A stretch of DNA of 64,000 nucleotides, taken from the NCBI RefSeq assembly GCF_033473495.1, contig NC_088935.1:1860001-1924000 (forward strand), in the 5' to 3' direction. Under the pieces are notes generated by a model. That model saw only the letters and a list, made by a program, of their open reading frames with translations, was not told where the DNA came from and made no database searches. Every line of letters begins with the position of its first letter. The first letter of the stretch is position 1. Of the stretch, positions 55,979 to 64,000 are shown one piece after another. The DNA comes from Cercospora beticola (lineage: Eukaryota > Ascomycota > Dothideomycetes > Mycosphaerellales > Mycosphaerellaceae). The position numbers and the translations under genes were made by a program.

Positions 55979-56589
55979 ATGCCCAGCAGAGGAGACGACA
56001 GTCAAATGGTGTCTTCACCTGAAGAATCAGATCTGGAACAAATCACAACCCCGGTGACCCAAACCGCCAACCCAGCCGAGACAGTGCTGTCGCCGCCCGA
56101 CTCGCAGCGCCGCGAACGCTCCTTGCCCACCACATCTCTCGCGAACTCAAACGGCAAGCGCCCTTTGCAAAACATCAGCAACGGCGCAGACGACATGGAA
56201 GGTGCGTTCATCGAGTGCTACCACAGTCTTGTGCTGGAGTTTGAGGTGGACAGCGACTGACGATAACCGTAGAGCTTCAAGCCATGGGCAATGCCAATGG
56301 CAAAGCAAGATCGGACGCCCCGTACAAAACACACGAAAGCAGCGGGTACACGTACAACAGGGCTGAGGACGAACCCGGATACGGCTGGCTCAACAAGAAA
56401 GCGCAAGACGAGTTTGCGCGAGCTTGGGAGGGTCTGCAGCACAAGGACAGCATGATCAAGAGTACGTTTGCAAATAAGTCGAGAAGGTCAATGCCATGGC
56501 TAACCAATAGTTCTACAGATCGCTATGGAGATCCATTCGAGGTGGCCGCGAAAGAAAAGGCCATCATGGCGAGTCTGAAGCAGCAATAG
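55979..56589 (+). CDS. Small fungal protein of unknown function
   Basis: Three exons, 55979-56201, 56273-56461 and 56519-56589 (introns 71 and 57 nt, both with GTRCGT donors and clear branch points), give 160 residues. The first half is acidic and Ser/Pro/Thr-rich, probably disordered, with KRPLQNISNGADDMEELQAM at its end; the second half has an ordered-looking GYGWLNKKAQDEFARAWEGL segment and the C-terminus NRYGDPFEVAAKEKAIMASL. The final junction keeps the frame only with the TTCTACAG acceptor. I do not recognise the family; conservation is inferred from the splice-preserved frame. Confidence 0.65.
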
Positions 56590-57294
56590 GGAGCAAGATT
56601 ACGACGTCACGGTTTAACGAAGGTCTACGCAAGGCATCAGAGGGCGTTTTTGCGAGGTTGCGTCCACCGCAGTGATACGATACGGGGGCAGAAGCTCGCA
56701 TTGGTGTGTGCCAACATGCTGCAAAGTCAGCAGTAGTAGCAAGCCAGGGCCAGCAGAATACAGCAGTGCCATAGTGAGAAATTACACTCAGCATCCGTAC
56801 CTTGTTGCCTTCGAATCGTTTGAGTATCGCTTATGTTCCATTGCGCTGTCAGCCAGGCTGATCTACATCTTCGCGCCCTACGCCTGAGATACACATGTAA
56901 CTATAACAAGTCTACAGAACATCTACACAGGCAATATCGACATTGATGCCATGATATCTTGTCCGAGCCCAGCTCTTGCGGATGATTGAGCGAGTCGAGC
57001 CCGCGCAGATTTGACCAAACCACAACTTTTATGGTTTCTCTAAGCCAAACTCTCTTTGCAATAGTAGTTGCGGAGCCATGTTTTCTGACTTGAATTTCGC
57101 TATTCCTTTCGTAATGCTGAAGACGTCGGGGCGAGTATTTGAGCGATCCATGATCTTCCGCAGGGAGACTAAGCTGCGCTCCCCTTATTTTTGGCGCGTG
57201 GCCGTGGCTTTGCTTGTTACAGCGGCAATACAGACGGGGAAGACTGGATGGGCGAAGCCATCGGGCTCAACTTCGTTTCTGATCGTTGATGTCT
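56590..57294. other. Convergent intergenic region
   Basis: About 700 bp between the 3' ends of the small gene and uS11m. No gene, repeat or RNA gene seen; a 100-codon plus-strand frame (57078-57380) overlaps the uS11m 3' end and is treated as chance. Confidence 0.5.
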
Positions 57295-58023
57295 CTAGCC
57301 CAGTCTCCTCGGCTTTTTGCTTCGCGGACCACCTTGCTTCAACCTTGTGGCATCGACAACACTCACGATGCGGTTCCTGATCATCCTCCCCTCGCTGCCC
57401 AAAATGACCTTTGTGACTGCCTCTCTCCCAGCGCCAAAGCCTCTCAGGATAACCTGAAGACTGTGCATATCTCGGAGCATGCCCTTCTCTTGCATCTGCT
57501 TTAGAGTGAAAGCAGCAAGTTGGTAGGCTGCATCATAGCTGCCTCTTCCAGCTTTTCGGAATCCAATGTTACCGGCACTTAGCGAGAGAAGCACGTCGAC
57601 CATTTTGTTCTGATCTTTCGCTGATGCAGATGTTCCAGAGACACCAGATGACGCTGTTTGCGAGGCTGGCCTCGAAGGCTGCACAAATGTTATGTGCGTA
57701 TTGTGCTTCGTTGCATAGACGTGGAGTTTATGGGGCTGGTCGCGTGGAACCCCTGCTATTTCGTTGGCGAAGGTGGAATTTCGTAGCGTCTCGGAGTCAA
57801 GCTGGAGAAGGTCATCGATGGAAGTAGTATTCCCTTGCGGTGCACGACCACGAGCGCGAGGATTGCTGGGCGTAAGGGAGCTGAAAGCACTGAATGGGTC
57901 GGATGCTGCAGAAGTTCGCGCAGTGTTGGAGAAGGCGCGATGGGGGATGGTCGGCGCCAGGCGCTGGCGACATGAAGAACAGATGAAAGAGCTGAATGCT
58001 CGTGGAGCCTTGAGTGCGGCCAT
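57295..58023 (-). CDS. MRPS18: Mitochondrial small-subunit ribosomal protein uS11m
   Basis: Component of the mitochondrial ribosome small subunit. Single exon, 242 residues. Seen: an N-terminal presequence rich in Ala, Arg and Ser (residues 1-40), a low-complexity linker, and the uS11 domain: KLHVYATKHNTHITFV, LLSLSAGNIGFRKAGRGSYD, ILRGFGAGREAVTKVILGSE and the C-terminal RSKKPRRLG. The domain contains a Ser-rich insertion after THITFV, common in fungal uS11m. Head-to-head with Tim44, start codons 234 bp apart. Confidence 0.95.
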   Translation of the reverse strand: MAALKAPRAFSSFICSSCRQRLAPTIPHRAFSNTARTSAASDPFSAFSSLTPSNPRARGRAPQGNTTSIDDLLQLDSETLRNSTFANEIAGVPRDQPHKLHVYATKHNTHITFVQPSRPASQTASSGVSGTSASAKDQNKMVDVLLSLSAGNIGFRKAGRGSYDAAYQLAAFTLKQMQEKGMLRDMHSLQVILRGFGAGREAVTKVILGSEGRMIRNRIVSVVDATRLKQGGPRSKKPRRLG

Positions 58024-58257
58024 GTTTGTCGATGGCTGTCGTTGTCAATGCTTGTCGGCCGGCAGCGTGGTCTGCGATGCTCAGATGCGGCCAGTATCGG
58101 GAGTCCTTCTCGGAATTCTGCCGAGCTGCAGTGGAGGAAGCCGTCGCTGCAACTTCTTTCCCTCGATCACTTTCCAACGTCCTTCGCCGCCACGCTCCTA
58201 CTTGTCCATCGGCAGGTTTCTTCCATCAATACAGGACCGGAAGTGGCGATTCAGAGC
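58024..58257. promoter_or_regulatory. Shared head-to-head promoter of uS11m and Tim44
   Basis: 234 bp between two divergent start codons, both of genes for mitochondrial proteins. The Tim44 frame stays open through this stretch, but the uS11m leader must also lie here, so a start at 58258 is preferred. No specific factor site assigned. Confidence 0.5.
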
Positions 58258-60009
58258 ATGAGCACGCCCGCACTTCGCGCCGTGTCACTGCGAGCTGGCG
58301 GCGGCGTTGCGAGAAGCTTTCCAGCATCTGCACACACATCACAGCATGGCCGCACCGCCGCCTATCGACGGATAGGGGACACTTTCAGGCAATACAGCGA
58401 AGCCTCTCTGCGATCCCGACAACATGGGCATTCGCTATCATCGCCTCCTTTGGCATTGCGATCGCATTTCCTCCCGTCCACTATTACGGCATCTCCTGCC
58501 AGTTCGGTGCGACACGTGAGTTTCAAGGAATTGCGAGAGCAGCGGGCGAAGGAGAAGGCAGCGGGTGGCCAGAAGGCAGCGAGTGATCAGAAGACGGATA
58601 AAGCTTCTGCGCCCGCGCAAGAGCCTCAACCAGAGACCAAGAAGGCCGCCGAGCCCGAATTCTCTGCTGCGGACGAGGCATTTGCACAGTTCAAGGCGCA
58701 AGCCGACAAGGAATGGACCGCACGGCAAAAGGCAGCGGAGCAGGAAGAGGAGCAGCCTAAGGACAAAGAGAATGCCGAGGAAAGAGCTGAGGGCGAGCAG
58801 AAGGACAAGAAAAAGAAGGATGATGCGCCTCCGCCGCCGCCCCATGGCGGCAAGACCCCTTGGCAAGTTTTCACTGAGACATTACAGCAGGAATTCAAAG
58901 CTAGTAAAGAGTGGAATGAGAGCACCAAGCAGCTTGGAGGAACCATTCACGATTTCACACAGAACCCGAACGTTCAACGAGCGAAGAGTGCATATAGCAA
59001 AGCCGCTGAGGCTGCTACTTCCACGACCGGGAAGGCTTTGTTTGGTACCGCAAGTGCAATCGGAAAGGGAGCCGCATGGACTTGGGACACACCTGTAGCG
59101 AAGGTTGTGCGCAAGGGAGCGGCTGCGGTGGGTTCAGGAGTGGATAAGGCAACGAAACCGATTCGAGAAACCAAAACATTCAAAGATGTGAAGGATGTAA
59201 TCGACGATGGCGCATCATCACGATACGGTGGTTGGGTTGAAAAGGAGGAACGGCGGCGACGTCGCGAGGAACGGGACCTCAAGATGGGATTTGATCCCAA
59301 CAGGGTCGCCGAGCCAATGGAGGAGGACCCCAACGCCGGCACAAACGTGACTGTGCACAAGGATGCCGCGTGGAAAGAGGCTTGGAAGAATTTCCGCGAC
59401 AACAGCGGTATTGGGAAGCGCTTCGCCACCTTTGGATCCGTATATCGAGAGTCTGAAAATCCGCTGATCAGCACGGCGCGAAGTGTTTCGGATCGCATCG
59501 CTGGTTTCTTCGCGGAGAACGAGACTGCCATGGTCATTAAGAAATTCCGCGAGATGGATCCTAACTTCCAACTCGATCCCTTCCTCAATGAGATGCGCAA
59601 CTACATTCTCCCGGAGGTCCTCGAGGCATATGTCAAAGGAGACGTAGAAACACTGAAGCTGTGGCTATCTGCTGCACAGTTTCAGGTATACCATGCTCTG
59701 ATGCAGCAATATACGACAGCCGGTCTCAAGTCAGATGGCAAAATCTTGGACATCCGAGGTGTTGATATACTTTCCGCGAGGATTTTAGACCCTGGCGAGA
59801 TTCCGGTCTTCGTCCTCATGTGCAGAACGCAGGAAGTGCACGTGTATCGCAATGCTAAGAGCGGAGAACTGGCAGCTGGCATGGAGGACAAAGTCCAGCA
59901 AGTCACTTATGCGATCGGCGTCACCAGAATACCTGAGGAGGTCAGCAATCCTGAAACCAGAGGCTGGAAGTTCATTGAAATGCAAAAGAGTGCTAGAGAT
60001 TACCTCTGA
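58258..60009 (+). CDS. TIM44: Mitochondrial import motor subunit Tim44
   Basis: Peripheral inner-membrane protein that tethers mtHsp70 to the TIM23 channel for matrix protein import. Single exon, 583 residues from the ATG at 58258. Seen: a basic presequence of about 90 residues ending near SSVRHVSFKELREQ, a Lys/Glu/Ala-rich coiled coil, the Hsp70-binding and linker region with TPWQVFTETLQQEFKASKEW and the amphipathic AYSKAAEAATSTTGKALFG, then the C-terminal Tim44 domain: NENETAMVIKKFREMDPNF-like sequence, EMRNYILPEVLEAYVKGD, and IPVFVLMCRTQEVHVYRN, ending RGWKFIEMQKSARDYL. Charged linker is longer than in yeast. Confident family assignment. Confidence 0.96.
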   Translation: MSTPALRAVSLRAGGGVARSFPASAHTSQHGRTAAYRRIGDTFRQYSEASLRSRQHGHSLSSPPLALRSHFLPSTITASPASSVRHVSFKELREQRAKEKAAGGQKAASDQKTDKASAPAQEPQPETKKAAEPEFSAADEAFAQFKAQADKEWTARQKAAEQEEEQPKDKENAEERAEGEQKDKKKKDDAPPPPPHGGKTPWQVFTETLQQEFKASKEWNESTKQLGGTIHDFTQNPNVQRAKSAYSKAAEAATSTTGKALFGTASAIGKGAAWTWDTPVAKVVRKGAAAVGSGVDKATKPIRETKTFKDVKDVIDDGASSRYGGWVEKEERRRRREERDLKMGFDPNRVAEPMEEDPNAGTNVTVHKDAAWKEAWKNFRDNSGIGKRFATFGSVYRESENPLISTARSVSDRIAGFFAENETAMVIKKFREMDPNFQLDPFLNEMRNYILPEVLEAYVKGDVETLKLWLSAAQFQVYHALMQQYTTAGLKSDGKILDIRGVDILSARILDPGEIPVFVLMCRTQEVHVYRNAKSGELAAGMEDKVQQVTYAIGVTRIPEEVSNPETRGWKFIEMQKSARDYL

Positions 60010-60551
60010 GCAGCGGAAATCTGGACCATGCGATTATCTTCGCCATTTGTACCATTATCGCCCTCTTGGGAGTGGCATATCCCGGCAAAAGTCATTGCAG
60101 ACCTTGTCCGTGGCACATGGACTGCGACATTTCTCCCTTCCGCCATGTTCGTTCCGGCTTCTGTGCATCTATCCGGCGTTCTGGTTCTCTGGAAAGGCCA
60201 CCTTGCGCCAGCATTTCACGGAGTGTACCATCATCGTGTACAGAATTACTCGCATTACATCGAGGCTGTGGCATCTGACGTGGCTGCAACGAACATCGAA
60301 CGAGCCCCCACTGGCCTTGAACCGACCATATAATGCATAAATTAACATTCGGCAGAAGGAAGCTGCCCGTCAACACCGCCCCACTCTTGTATGACATGTA
60401 TAGTAAAGAAACCAAGATTCATGAACTGTTCAAGTTGCTTCAGAAAGGATGGTCGAGACGCAACGTGCTCGATCATATTTGTTTCGTATTTTACATTCAT
60501 AACATTCCATGAATTTCGTACCAGGTCAATCAAGCACACCGCCGTTCTACC
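60010..60551. other. Convergent intergenic region
   Basis: 542 bp between the 3' ends of Tim44 and the aspartic protease. A plus-strand frame of about 100 codons directly after Tim44 has no recognisable content. Confidence 0.5.
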
Positions 60552-61918
60552 TTAGACCGCCTTCGCAAAGTTTACATATGCTTTCTGCGGGTTGACATAC
60601 TGGAATGTGGAGTACCAGTTCTTCAAGAAAGTGTCTCCGACAACCCAGAAGTTCTCCGTCGATGTCGGGTTCAAGTCCGCACCAGCGATGCCGGCGACGC
60701 AATAGGAATTGATCAAACCACCAAGAAGGCCTGAGAGTGTATCGTTTCCGAGCTGAATGCCAAAGTCCTCGCTCAAGGTACCAAAGTTGAAGTCAAGGGG
60801 GTTGACGGCAAATTTCTTACCCGCAAATTGGAGATTGACTTGTGGCTTCGATGCACATGGATATGCAAAGCCGACGATACCTGCTCCGAGGGGGAGTGGA
60901 ATGCTTCCAGGAATCTGGGAGAAGATCGAAATGGCGGCGAGGTATGGAGCGATAATGAGAGTTGTTCCAGTATCGATAGCTGCTTGTCCAGAGGTGGTTC
61001 CGGGTGCTGCGTTACTACCGACCGAAGCACCATCGATCTTGACTTGCCAATAGGTTTGGCTTGTGACAGGTACCTGGGTAAAGACGCCCTTGTATTTGCT
61101 GGAGTCCCTTCCCCCAAGTGTAAGCTCGCTGTTCTGCGCCGTGCCGCTCTTCTGACGTCCAAGATAGAAGGAGAATTCGGTTGGCGACACTTTCCCTTGG
61201 TTGATCAGCGAGAAGAAGAAAGGGGGCTGCTTGGAGTTGGCGATCGACTGGAACGCCATGCCCATCAAGCTGTCAGAGCCTGTGCCACTGAAGCCTTGAG
61301 CTTGAGTGAGGGAGATGATGTTCTGGTGCGTCGCGGTGAGGCCAGCAACAGTTACGCTGTCGAAGTAATTCTCGCCAGCAACTTCTCCGCTGCCATAGGT
61401 AACTGTAGTCTGAATGTTTCTCAGCGCATGCCTTGGAAAAGAAAGCTTCAAGACCAACTCACAGTGTTATGCTCATCTTGACCCTGTTGATTGTACTTGG
61501 TTTTGCCATCACAGCCCTGGGCAGTACCGCATTGTGGGCCAGGAACAAAAGTGTCCGAGCTACCAGTGTCGAAGTCAAAGGTAAAGGTCTGCTTCGCAGC
61601 TCCGACCTGTCCAGCGCCATAGTAGAGCTCGTCCTCTTGACCCTCAACGACGTCTGTTAGGTGCTCTTCTGCGTCCGTGTCACGCTTGAACAGCAGATCG
61701 ACATCGTTGAGGATCTCTGGCAGCTGGAATCCGCTGTCATACTTCAAGATGGTGGTCTTCAGCGTGCGTTTGAACCAGGTGAGGTCAACGCTGCCATCAG
61801 CTCTGCGGATTTGGTTGTGTCTCTTCCGAGGAAAAGCAATCCGAGCGCCCGGACTTTGTTCTTGTGTTGGAGCGGCAAGAGCAAGTGCTCCAGCAGAGAG
61901 GATAAGGGCTAACTTCAT
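60552..61918 (-). CDS. Secreted pepsin-like aspartic protease (family A1)
   Basis: Extracellular acid endopeptidase. Exons 61463-61918 and 60552-61409, joined in phase over a 53-nt intron (GTGAGT donor, CAG acceptor), give 437 residues. Seen: a signal peptide (residues 1-16), a propeptide with a dibasic site near KR (~79), the first active-site motif FDFDTGSSDTFVPG (Asp ~117), the flap Tyr in TTVTYGSGEVAGENY (rebuilt by the splice), and the second active-site motif AAIDTGTTLI (Asp ~298). The C-terminus ends NFAKAV without a GPI-type tail, so a freely secreted enzyme is expected. Both catalytic aspartates are intact. Confidence 0.94.
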
Positions 61919-62630
61919 GCTGGGAAGATGTGTTGAGTGAAAAGTGTTTGTGTCGAAGGCATACCTGGCATTGACTGCTATATACTTTGGGCTCTCTCTT
62001 GCGCCACTACTCCTCCTCTATACGTCAATCGTGCAGTCGTCTTGTGCGTGGCGGTTCAATCGATCGCACAAGTGTCAAATGCACAAGCCATTGAAGCGGG
62101 CATGGTCCAATGGGAGGAAGCTGGGTGCGCCGATCGTAGAACCTCATCCGCAACTTCTACTCAGCACGGTGAAGACGTGCTGAGAGACGGCACCTTGGTG
62201 CATGGTCGAAGGCGCTAAGCAATGAGAAGCACTGCAAGCCTCGAAGTCAAGCCTTGACGAAGGAGCTTGTTCCTCGGCCTCGGTCTTGCGTGTGCAGATC
62301 TCGGATCATACCAGACTAGCTGCGTCTGAACGGAGCTCCTAATTGGCAGCTTTGGTTTCCGCCGTGTCGTGTGGGCGTGTCGATCGCTGCGACTCCGTCA
62401 GGGTTCCGTCTCTCAAAACACGTAACGCTCTCGGCCTCGTACTGAAAAGGCAGGAGCAACATATGTCGTCGTTTCCTGTCGTTCACTGAATTCCTGCTCG
62501 TTCTGTTCAGACATCGTCACCAAAGTGAATCGTCTGGAGTCATTCGTGCAATGCATTTTGGCGCTGTCGAAGGTCTTGATGACGACGCTTCGGACACTTT
62601 ATCAGATCAAGGATACTTCCGCATTGATCA
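61919..62630. other. Intergenic region upstream of the aspartic protease
   Basis: About 710 bp, promoter side of the protease and 3' side of primase. Overlapping short frames only; nothing recognised. Confidence 0.5.
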
Positions 62631-64000
62631 TCATTCTGCCGACGATGGCGTCGGCCCGTCCATACCAATATCGCCTTTCTGTATCTTGCCGAGGTTCTTC
62701 AGCTGGAAGCTACGTTTGAAGTAGGTGTTGGGGTGCAAGATTGTGTCCAATTCGCTGGCAGGCCACAGATTTTCGTCCTTCACCTTCACGAACATGTCAG
62801 CAGGGCGATTCAAAGCGTATGAAATATACCTTGATACTCACCTTCTTGAGCTCATTCTTGTGCGCCGCTTCGAAGACCCTGTTGCACGCAATGTGATACC
62901 TTTGTCTGCCGACGTCTTCTCGAACACCCTTCAGGAGTTCCTTGTCGTTCACGCCCACATTTTGCAACAACGTGATCAAGTTGTCGGGACTGTAGGTACG
63001 ATAAGGGCAACCATTATTCTGGCCACTGGCGGGCAGTGGCTCGGTGAGCAGTTTCTGGCAACTGTAGGGTGTGTAGCCACGCCCGCGTTTATTTGCATCA
63101 CCACCGACATCACCGTAAGCGTGACGAATGTTGTAAAGGTATTCGGATTTGAATTTGTCTGTACATCCATCAGTAAACTGTGAGCAGTGACTGTAGGGAA
63201 CAACTCACCATCTGTAATGAGCTTGAAGCTCCTCCTCCAGAAGAGAATGCACTCTTGCAAGTTCAAGCCTAAGCCTTTCAAGAACAGGGTATATTGTAGG
63301 CGCGAGAAATGCTTCAAATGGCTGTTCTTCTTCAGTTCTCGATGAAGATTCTGCATGCATAGAGGGAAATGCTGGCTGTACGAATCGATGGATGCCGCGG
63401 TCACGTTCGTAATGTCGCCCAAGCTCGAGTCTTCTGAATAACCCGCATCAGGTGCCACAAAGGATTGCGACAGGTGATGGAGAATGGGGGCCAGTCTATT
63501 GTCTTCGTCCATCCGAGGCAAGAATCGTGCCGCAAGCTCCAGACCTGACTCCAGCTGTCGCGAGAACTCACTGACAACCATACTCATCTGCTCTCTGACA
63601 TGGACATATGCTTTGCCCCTCTTCAGCAACACCTGCCGTCTCTCGACCAGCTCTGGCACGTTCTCCCACTCGCATTTAAACCAGCTCTCTTCATCGGTCT
63701 TGTTGAAAAAGCCCGTGGCGGCCTTCAGTTGATCGAGCAGTTGTGCTTTCTCTTCCTCGCCAACAGTCTCCCACGACATGGGTAATGATTCGATGAATGA
63801 TCTTCGTTCTCGTAGGTCATCCTGCTGGATGCGCAGCTTGAACAGCTGTGTCTCGAGTCGGGCGAACCTTTGTCGTAGGTCTTGAGTGCTGGAGAAGGCG
63901 AGACGAAGCGTCCAGTGGCTGTAGTGGTCCCGTTTACGTTGCATGGGAATGTCGGTGTTGCGAGAGCTGTTACTTGAGAGGGGCAGATGCTTGTCGAGGA
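62631..64000 (-). CDS. PRI2: DNA primase large subunit (5' end outside window)
   Basis: Iron-sulphur regulatory subunit of the primase-polymerase alpha complex, which makes RNA-DNA primers in replication. Exons 63209-64000 (continues past the edge), 62842-63158 and 62631-62783; introns of 50 and 58 nt. The N-terminal part (HYSHWTLRLAFSSTQDLRQR, ETQLFKLRI) and C-terminal domain are typical. The four cysteines expected to bind the 4Fe-4S cluster are visible: FPLCMQNLH, YSCQKLL, NGCPYRTY and IACNRVFEA. The block SRLQYTLFLKGLGLNLQECI and RHAYGDVGGDANKRGRGYTP confirm identity. The last intron's acceptor could be either of two AAG sites six bases apart; I used the first after the branch point. The C-terminus ends shortly after HPNTYFKRSFQLKNL. 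Confidence 0.95.

Noticed and set aside
1..64000. CRISPR arrays, prophage-like modules, tRNA or rRNA genes
   Set aside because: None seen by eye on either strand; the region is eukaryotic nuclear DNA. A tRNAscan run would be needed to exclude a tRNA in the spacers.

Overview
The window looks like nuclear DNA of a filamentous ascomycete (Pezizomycotina; I would guess Dothideomycetes, but the class is not proven here). The evidence is short introns of about 48-70 bp with GTRNGT donors, CTRAC-type branch points and YAG acceptors; typical fungal gene families (Zn2Cys6 regulator, mitofissin, SWR1 subunit Swc3, Tim54, Pso2/Snm1); and a transposon block carrying the signature of repeat-induced point mutation (RIP). 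Genes lie on both strands, often head-to-head with short shared promoters.

Left part (1-38,956). Mitochondrial aspartyl-tRNA synthetase (cut by the window edge); a FAT1-type very-long-chain acyl-CoA synthetase; a membrane-anchored GH16 beta-glucanase; a GPI-type secreted protein; the mitophagy fission factor mitofissin (Atg44); cytosolic ribosomal uS17 head-to-head with mitochondrial bL36m; an unnamed conserved protein; Swc3 head-to-head with an ABHD12-like hydrolase; a small unnamed spliced gene; and an Mdm1-like sorting nexin. Next comes an unrecognised, broken gene (23.8-26.7 kb) facing an orphan ORF, then a Zn2Cys6 transcription factor, Tim54, a small F-box-like gene, Pso2/Snm1, a HAD hydrolase and gluconokinase.

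Centre (39,534-51,383). One 11.84-kb LTR retrotransposon of the Copia superfamily lies on the minus strand. It has 191-bp LTRs and a CCATG target duplication. A second, plus-strand 6.1-kb Copia element with 230-bp LTRs and an AGTAA duplication is inserted into its reverse-transcriptase region. Both are riddled with stops from C-to-T and G-to-A changes and hold no intact gene. The block sits 154 bp beyond the stop of the P5C dehydrogenase gene and about 580 bp upstream of the gluconokinase start codon.

Right part (51,384-64,000). Delta-1-pyrroline-5-carboxylate dehydrogenase and the E2 subunit of the branched-chain 2-oxoacid dehydrogenase (both mitochondrial amino-acid catabolism), an unnamed three-exon gene, mitochondrial uS11m head-to-head with Tim44, a secreted pepsin-like aspartic protease, and the large subunit of DNA primase (5' end cut by the window edge).

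Functionally the single-copy regions are mostly housekeeping. About nine genes act in mitochondria (AspRS, mitofissin, bL36m, Tim54, P5CDH, BCKDH-E2, uS11m, Tim44, possibly Mdm1), with DNA repair/replication (Pso2, Pri2), chromatin (Swc3) and wall/secretory functions (GH16, GPI protein, protease). The most unusual features are the nested, RIP-mutated retrotransposons with complementary RIP borders in the two outer LTRs, the broken unrecognised gene, and the mitofissin gene with a two-codon first exon. All splice sites were assigned by eye from frame continuity and consensus.
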